From Treponema sp. (GTDB lineage: Bacteria; Spirochaetota; Spirochaetia; Treponematales; Breznakiellaceae): 10,572 nt of DNA. Both the position numbers and the translations under genes were made by a program. The notes under the pieces are model-generated. The model saw only the letters and a list, made by a program, of their open reading frames with translations. It was not told the origin of the DNA and searched no databases. Below are positions 7,740 through 10,572 of this stretch, one piece after another; the stretch's first letter is position 1; each line of letters begins with the position of its first letter. The stretch spans positions 1-10,572 of the forward strand of contig JAITLF010000359.1 in NCBI GenBank assembly GCA_031278025.1, read 5' to 3'.

Positions 7740-7758
7740 CCCGGTTATACTAACCGGG
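7740..7758 (-). promoter_or_regulatory. 8-bp inverted repeat before leuS
   Basis: CCCGGTTA (7740-7747) and TAACCGGG (7751-7758) are perfect inverted arms around 3 bp. They lie 7 bp upstream of the leuS Shine-Dalgarno and overlap a possible promoter on the minus strand (TTGAAT, 18 bp, TAGTAT). It could be an operator or a leader hairpin; there is no T run after it on the leuS strand. Confidence 0.5.
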
Positions 7759-7796
7759 ATTACGGGCGGAATTCAAGGGCGGAAATTTTTAGAGCA

Positions 7797-7889
7797 TGAG
7801 GCTGTTCCAAAACCCCCACTCCATGCGCATATGCGAATGCTCCGTTTCCGATCAGCCGCGCTCCATGCGTGAAGCGTAGCAGGCTCTTA
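7797..7889. repeat. Interspersed repeat, copy 2 (right end different)
   Basis: It starts with TGAGGCTGTTCCAAAACCCC (7797-7816), like both ends of the copy at 5164-5270, and shares the interior TTCCGATCAG and GCTCCA. It ends with ATGCGTGAAGCGTAGCAGG and CTCTTA instead of an inverted end. A near match to that last segment, ATGCGCGAAGCGCGGCAGG plus CTCT, stands alone at 1830-1852 after cysK, so the family is mosaic. It occupies the divergent region between leuS and the GH18 gene. Confidence 0.65.
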
Positions 7890-7922
7890 CCGAAATACCG
7901 CGTATGGACTACTCTAACAACC

Positions 7923-8966
7923 ATGCGTTATATTTTGCCGGTTATCCTGATCCTGTGCGCGTCCTGTATATCCGCCCCGGAACTGGGGGAGCAAATCAGG
8001 ATGGATAAAAAACCGTCCGCCCCGGATCCCGAATTGCCGGACTACCCGGAGATTCCCGCTGAATTTAATACCTTGCCGGTTTCTTCGTTTGGGGAAATCT
8101 GGGGGTATCTGATAAACGGACAGGAAGAGGGCCTCAGTTCAGGCTATCCCCTTACGGACATAGGCTATTTCGGGGCGGAAGTGGACAGTTACGGCAGGCT
8201 TAGCGATGTGCCGGACCCCCAAAAAATCGGCTTTTTCTCCGGGCGGACCCATCTGGTTGTTGCCTGCAACAGCCGGGGCCTGACCCATTTTGTCATTGAG
8301 GATGGAAGCAAGGCCAGGGAGCGGCTTGTCGCGGATCTTCTTGCCGCCGTAGAACCCTTTGACGGCTTGCAGATCGATTTTGAACTGGTCCCCCGCAATG
8401 ACGGGGAAGCCTTCCGCAGGTTTCTGCGGGAACTCCGGAACGGCCTTGGCGGGAAGCTCCTGACGGCGGCCCTTCCCGCCCGGACCAAAGAACTGGAAAA
8501 CGACGTGTATGATTACCGGCAGATCCTGCCCCTGGTGGACCGTATCCTGGTCATGGCGTATGACGAACACTGGGCGACCAGCGAACCCGGTCCCATCGCA
8601 TCCATGGATTGGTGCAGGTCCGTGGCGGCCTATGCCCTGGAAACCCTGGGACCGGGCAAACTCATCATGGGCCTCCCTTTCTACGGTCGTACCTGGGGGA
8701 GCGTGAACCCTAACCGTGCCTTCTTTCATTCCGGAATTGAACGGATCAAACGGGAAAACAATGTGGACACGGTAAGCCGCAGGGATGGGGTTCCAACCTT
8801 TACCTACGAAGTCCCCGTAAGCGTTACGGTCTTTTACGAAGACGAATACTCCCTGGCGACGCGCCTCTCCATGTACCGGACTATGGGGGTACGCTCCGTG
8901 GGTTTCTGGGCCATGGGCCAGGAGACACCCCTGGTATGGGAACTCCTTCGCCTTGAGGCAAAATAA
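7923..8966 (+). CDS. GH18-family glycosidase-like lipoprotein
   Basis: Predicted secreted, membrane-anchored protein of 347 residues. The first 15 residues form a short signal peptide (hydrophobic I-L-P-V-I-L-I-L) ending in L-C-A-S-C, a spirochaete-type lipobox with Cys15 as the lipidated residue. A GH18 barrel follows. The catalytic motif D-G-x-x-x-D-x-E is present as DGLQIDFE (147-154, with E154 as acid), then MAYDEHW (211-217), GLPFYGRTW (250-258) and GFWAMGQE (327-334). This resembles the chitinase-like and spore-cortex (YaaH or SleL type) GH18 groups, so an amino-sugar polymer such as peptidoglycan or chitin fragments is a reasonable substrate guess. ATG 7923 is chosen because it gives the signal peptide; there is no good Shine-Dalgarno. 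An in-frame GTG at 7869 lies inside the repeat element and would spoil the signal peptide. Confidence 0.85.
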   Translation: MRYILPVILILCASCISAPELGEQIRMDKKPSAPDPELPDYPEIPAEFNTLPVSSFGEIWGYLINGQEEGLSSGYPLTDIGYFGAEVDSYGRLSDVPDPQKIGFFSGRTHLVVACNSRGLTHFVIEDGSKARERLVADLLAAVEPFDGLQIDFELVPRNDGEAFRRFLRELRNGLGGKLLTAALPARTKELENDVYDYRQILPLVDRILVMAYDEHWATSEPGPIASMDWCRSVAAYALETLGPGKLIMGLPFYGRTWGSVNPNRAFFHSGIERIKRENNVDTVSRRDGVPTFTYEVPVSVTVFYEDEYSLATRLSMYRTMGVRSVGFWAMGQETPLVWELLRLEAK

Positions 8967-9038
8967 ACGCCGTTATCGTGAAGTTTGCGGGGTTTTGCCT
9001 GGCCGTTTCGCGCTTGTATACCCCCCGATTTGCCGTGG

Positions 9039-9910
9039 TTACTCCATATATACCCGGTTGCGGCCAGTTTTCTTGGCGGTATAGAGATTCGCGTCGGCAC
9101 AGGCGATAAAGTCCTCTGTTTTGGATAGCTCTGTGGGAACCAGAGAGGTAACGCCTCTGCTGATGGTGATTGACGTAAGGGAGCTTCTGTTTGCCAGGGG
9201 GGGATACTGGTGTTTTCCACCCGGACTTGGACTTTTTCGGCCAGTGCATTCGCTATATCCGCCGGGGTGTCGGGTAGCAAAATGCCGAATTCCTCTCCTC
9301 CAAGCTGGGCGGCCACATCCAGGGGACGCCGGGCGATTGAAACAAAGAACTTCGATATAGCCTGTAGCAGGGCGTCTCCCTGCGGATGGCCGTAGGTATC
9401 ATTGTAGTTTTTGAATTTATCCATATCTATCATCATCAGGGAAACCGGCTTGTTCTCCCGGACGGCCCGCTTCCACTCAATAATCATCCGTTCATCGAAG
9501 CACCTCCGGTTGGGGATGCCGGTCAACGGGTCCATCCGGTTGAGATGTTCTATCATCCGGATGTACTGCACGATTTGTATGTGCGTCCTAACCCGGGCCA
9601 GAATGATGGTGTTCTTAAACGGTTTGAAGATGTAGTCCACCGCGCCCATAAGAAGGCCTTTTTCTTCATCTTCCTCGTTATCCAGGCCGGTGATGATGAT
9701 AATGGGAATATCCTTCAGATCAGGATCGCCTTTGAGGGTTTTAAGGACCTCGAACCCGTTTATGCCCGGCATGATAATATCCAGGAGGATAAAATCCGGA
9801 CGTTCCGAAGCCGCCCGTTGTAAACCTTCGCCTCCTGATTTAGCGGTAAATATTACGTACTCCGGGGATAAAATTTTGTGCAAAATCAAAAGATTTGTCT
9901 TTCCATCATA
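9039..9910 (-). pseudogene. Receiver-GGDEF (diguanylate cyclase) response regulator, frameshifted and 5'-truncated
   Basis: A PleD-like protein. The receiver keeps the phospho-acceptor Asp in ILLDIIMPG (codon at 9779-9781), T-G and F-K-P-F. The GGDEF domain keeps DPLTGIPNRR, DMDKFKNYND, the inhibitory RxxD site (RPLD) and GGEEF (9287-9301), so cyclase activity is expected if intact. Two faults are seen. First, the reading frame shifts at a run of seven C (9197-9203). With eight C it would read on through TISRGV and ADANLYTAKKTGRNRVY to a stop at 9039-9041, a normal GGDEF end; as given, it reads an unrelated tail to 8834, antisense to the GH18 gene. Second, upstream of the codons Y-D-G-K-T-N-L (9890-9910), where V-D-D-x-K-T-N is expected, the first strand and one Asp are missing, and no good start codon or ribosome site exists; a TTG at 9887-9889 is the first possible start. 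It could be decay, phase variation or an assembly error. Confidence 0.8.
9197..9203 (-). other. Seven-base G/C homopolymer at the GGDEF frameshift
   Basis: GGGGGGG on the plus strand, CCCCCCC on the coding strand. One extra C restores the full GGDEF reading frame, and no other single change is needed. Homopolymeric G/C runs are known slippage sites in treponemes and other bacteria. Confidence 0.85.
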
Positions 9911-9952
9911 GGGAACTTTCAGGCCTCTCCTGTAGAACTTCCGGCGGCTCCC

Positions 9953-10018
9953 CCGTGAACCGCGTAGGCTCCTACGGGATGTGCGTAGGCGCCTCCGTGA
10001 ACCGCGTAGGCTCCTACG
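9953..10018. repeat. Two identical 24-bp repeats with hairpin cores
   Basis: An identical 24-bp sequence, beginning CCGTGAACCGCGTAGG and ending CTCCTACG, stands at 9953-9976 and 9995-10018, a 42-bp period. Each copy holds the self-pairing CGTAGG-CT-CCTACG. A related GCGTAGGCGCCTCCG lies between them (9983-9997). They stand immediately upstream of the broken response regulator gene. Confidence 0.85.
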
Positions 10019-10021
10019 TGT

Positions 10022-10054
10022 TGCCCGTATAGCGCTGAAGCCGCTATACGGGCA
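10022..10054. other. Perfect 13-bp stem hairpin
   Basis: TGCCCGTATAGCG (10022-10034) and CGCTATACGGGCA (10042-10054) pair perfectly around a 7-nt loop. No T run follows on either strand, so it is not a plain terminator. It directly follows the 24-bp repeats and may belong to the same structured repeat unit. The region from 9911 to the MITE-like element at 10119 has no supported gene. Confidence 0.85.
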
Positions 10055-10118
10055 GCCTTCAACGCTCGCGTGTCGTCTGGTAACCGGGTCGCGGGGTCGT
10101 AGTGAGGGAATAGCCGCC

Positions 10119-10234
10119 AGACTGTGTCAAAACTCAGAAAATCGAGATGATGCCGCTATATATAGCGGGGTAAGACCGCATAAAAAAGCAAACAACACTA
10201 TATATACAAAAGGCAATGGGTTTTTACACAGTCT
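10119..10234. mobile_element. MITE-like element with 18-bp inverted ends
   Basis: AGACTGTGTCAAAACTCA (10119-10136) is inverted at 10217-10234, matching at 16 of 18 positions. The 116-bp element has no transposase and contains the perfect palindrome CCGCTATATATAGCGG (10153-10168). Ends with TGTGTCAAAA or TGTGTAAAAA resemble those of IS256-type insertion sequences, but that is memory only. No clear target duplication is seen on the flanks. Confidence 0.55.
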
Positions 10235-10410
10235 ACCGTCCGCAGCCCCACCAGACCGGACGCCCCATGTATGACCAGGAATTCAAAGTATCACCCATCG
10301 GGTTCATCTCTCCAGACGAAAAGGATAAAAGCGGATCAGTTTTCATGGAGAAAACGACTGAAGATGTACCTCAGCGCACTAAAGAAATTGGACTTTACCC
10401 CGTTTGGTAG
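10216..10410 (+). CDS. Small hypothetical ORF overlapping a duplicated segment
   Basis: A 64-codon frame from ATG 10216, or 47 codons from ATG 10267. I do not recognise it. The product is charged and soluble, with K-V-S-P-I-G-F-I-S-P-D-E-K-D-K and F-M-E-K-T-T-E-D. The upstream start lies in the right end of the MITE-like element with AAGG only 2-3 nt before it; the inner start has no clear ribosome site. A second copy of residues around 21-50 follows at 10482-10572 in an open frame, but without an ATG at the same place. Of five base differences, two are silent and three change residues, so coding selection is not shown. It may be a fragment of a larger gene family. Confidence 0.3.
   Translation: MGFYTVYRPQPHQTGRPMYDQEFKVSPIGFISPDEKDKSGSVFMEKTTEDVPQRTKEIGLYPVW
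10276..10366 (+). repeat. 91-bp direct repeat, first copy
   Basis: It matches 10482-10572 at 86 of 91 positions without gaps, with a spacing of 206 bp between starts. Similarity fades upstream, where ATGTATGACC compares with ATGCATACGAA. The segment begins CAGGAATTCAAAGTATC. Confidence 0.95.
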
Positions 10411-10481
10411 ACACTGTTAAGCGACTTGTCCACAGTTAAACACATGAGGCGCCACATAGTCAAGTACCGAATGCATACGAA

Positions 10482-10572
10482 CAGGAATTCAAAGTATCAC
10501 CCATCGGGTTCATCTCCCAAGACGAAAAGGATAAAAGCGGGCCAGTTTTCATGGAGAAAACGACTGAAAATG
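10482..10572 (+). repeat. 91-bp direct repeat, second copy, cut by window end
   Basis: Same sequence as 10276-10366 with five substitutions; it may continue past the window. It is open in the corresponding reading frame from a stop at about 10436, and another frame from ATG 10444 is also open, so its coding status is unclear. Confidence 0.95.

Noticed and set aside
5516..7753. Long plus-strand ORFs opposite leuS
   Set aside because: They are antisense shadows caused by GC-rich codon use in leuS; they have no domains or ribosome sites.
8834..9038. Extra C-terminal region of the GGDEF protein overlapping the GH18 gene
   Set aside because: It is out-of-frame sequence read after the C-run frameshift. 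The true domain end lies in another frame and stops at 9039.
9981..10274. 97-codon plus-strand ORF across the hairpin repeats
   Set aside because: It runs through hairpins and the MITE-like element, has no ribosome site, and its composition is typical of non-coding repeat DNA.

Overview
The window looks like chromosomal DNA from a GC-rich spirochaete, most likely a Treponema of the termite-gut type. This is inferred from the gene set (a type I-beta DAHP synthase, a GH18 lipoprotein with a spirochaete-like lipobox, a receiver-GGDEF protein) and from the many short intergenic repeats; no rRNA gene or other marker proves it.

Layout. Positions 1-758 hold a 21-bp minisatellite of 19 full units, read in frame inside a hypothetical ORF. 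A very good sigma70 promoter (TTGACA-N17-CATAAT) follows and drives cysK (827-1747). Next is a 395-bp leader region. It contains weak hairpins and, most notably, a 38-codon ORF (1922-2038) whose middle reads FFSFWYY. A long-range RNA stem encloses those codons, and a strong intrinsic terminator (2068-2104) sits 38 nt before aroF. This has the architecture of ribosome-mediated transcription attenuation responding to Phe, Trp and Tyr. It would control aroF (DAHP synthase, first step of the shikimate pathway) and tyrA (prephenate dehydrogenase, tyrosine branch), which lie 8 bp apart.

The next two genes are on the minus strand: an Old Yellow Enzyme-type NADH:flavin oxidoreductase (4071-5144), convergent with tyrA across 3 bp, and leuS (5267-7717). 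A plus-strand GH18-family lipoprotein (7923-8966) follows, and then a minus-strand receiver-GGDEF gene (9039-9910) that is broken at both ends. Its receiver domain lacks the first strand and acidic pocket, and its GGDEF domain is frameshifted at a run of seven C.

The last 660 bp (9911-10572) contain no firm gene. They hold repeats: two 24-bp hairpin repeats, a 13-bp-stem hairpin, a 116-bp MITE-like element with 18-bp inverted ends, and a 91-bp direct duplication that overlaps a small ORF. A separate interspersed repeat (ends near TGAGGCTG-TCCAAAACC) lies between leuS and its downstream neighbour and between leuS and the GH18 gene; a fragment lies after cysK. In the first copy the repeat end supplies the leuS stop codon.

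The best candidate for something undescribed is the aromatic leader peptide and attenuator. The next best is the C-tract frameshift in the diguanylate cyclase, which could be phase variation, decay or an assembly error.
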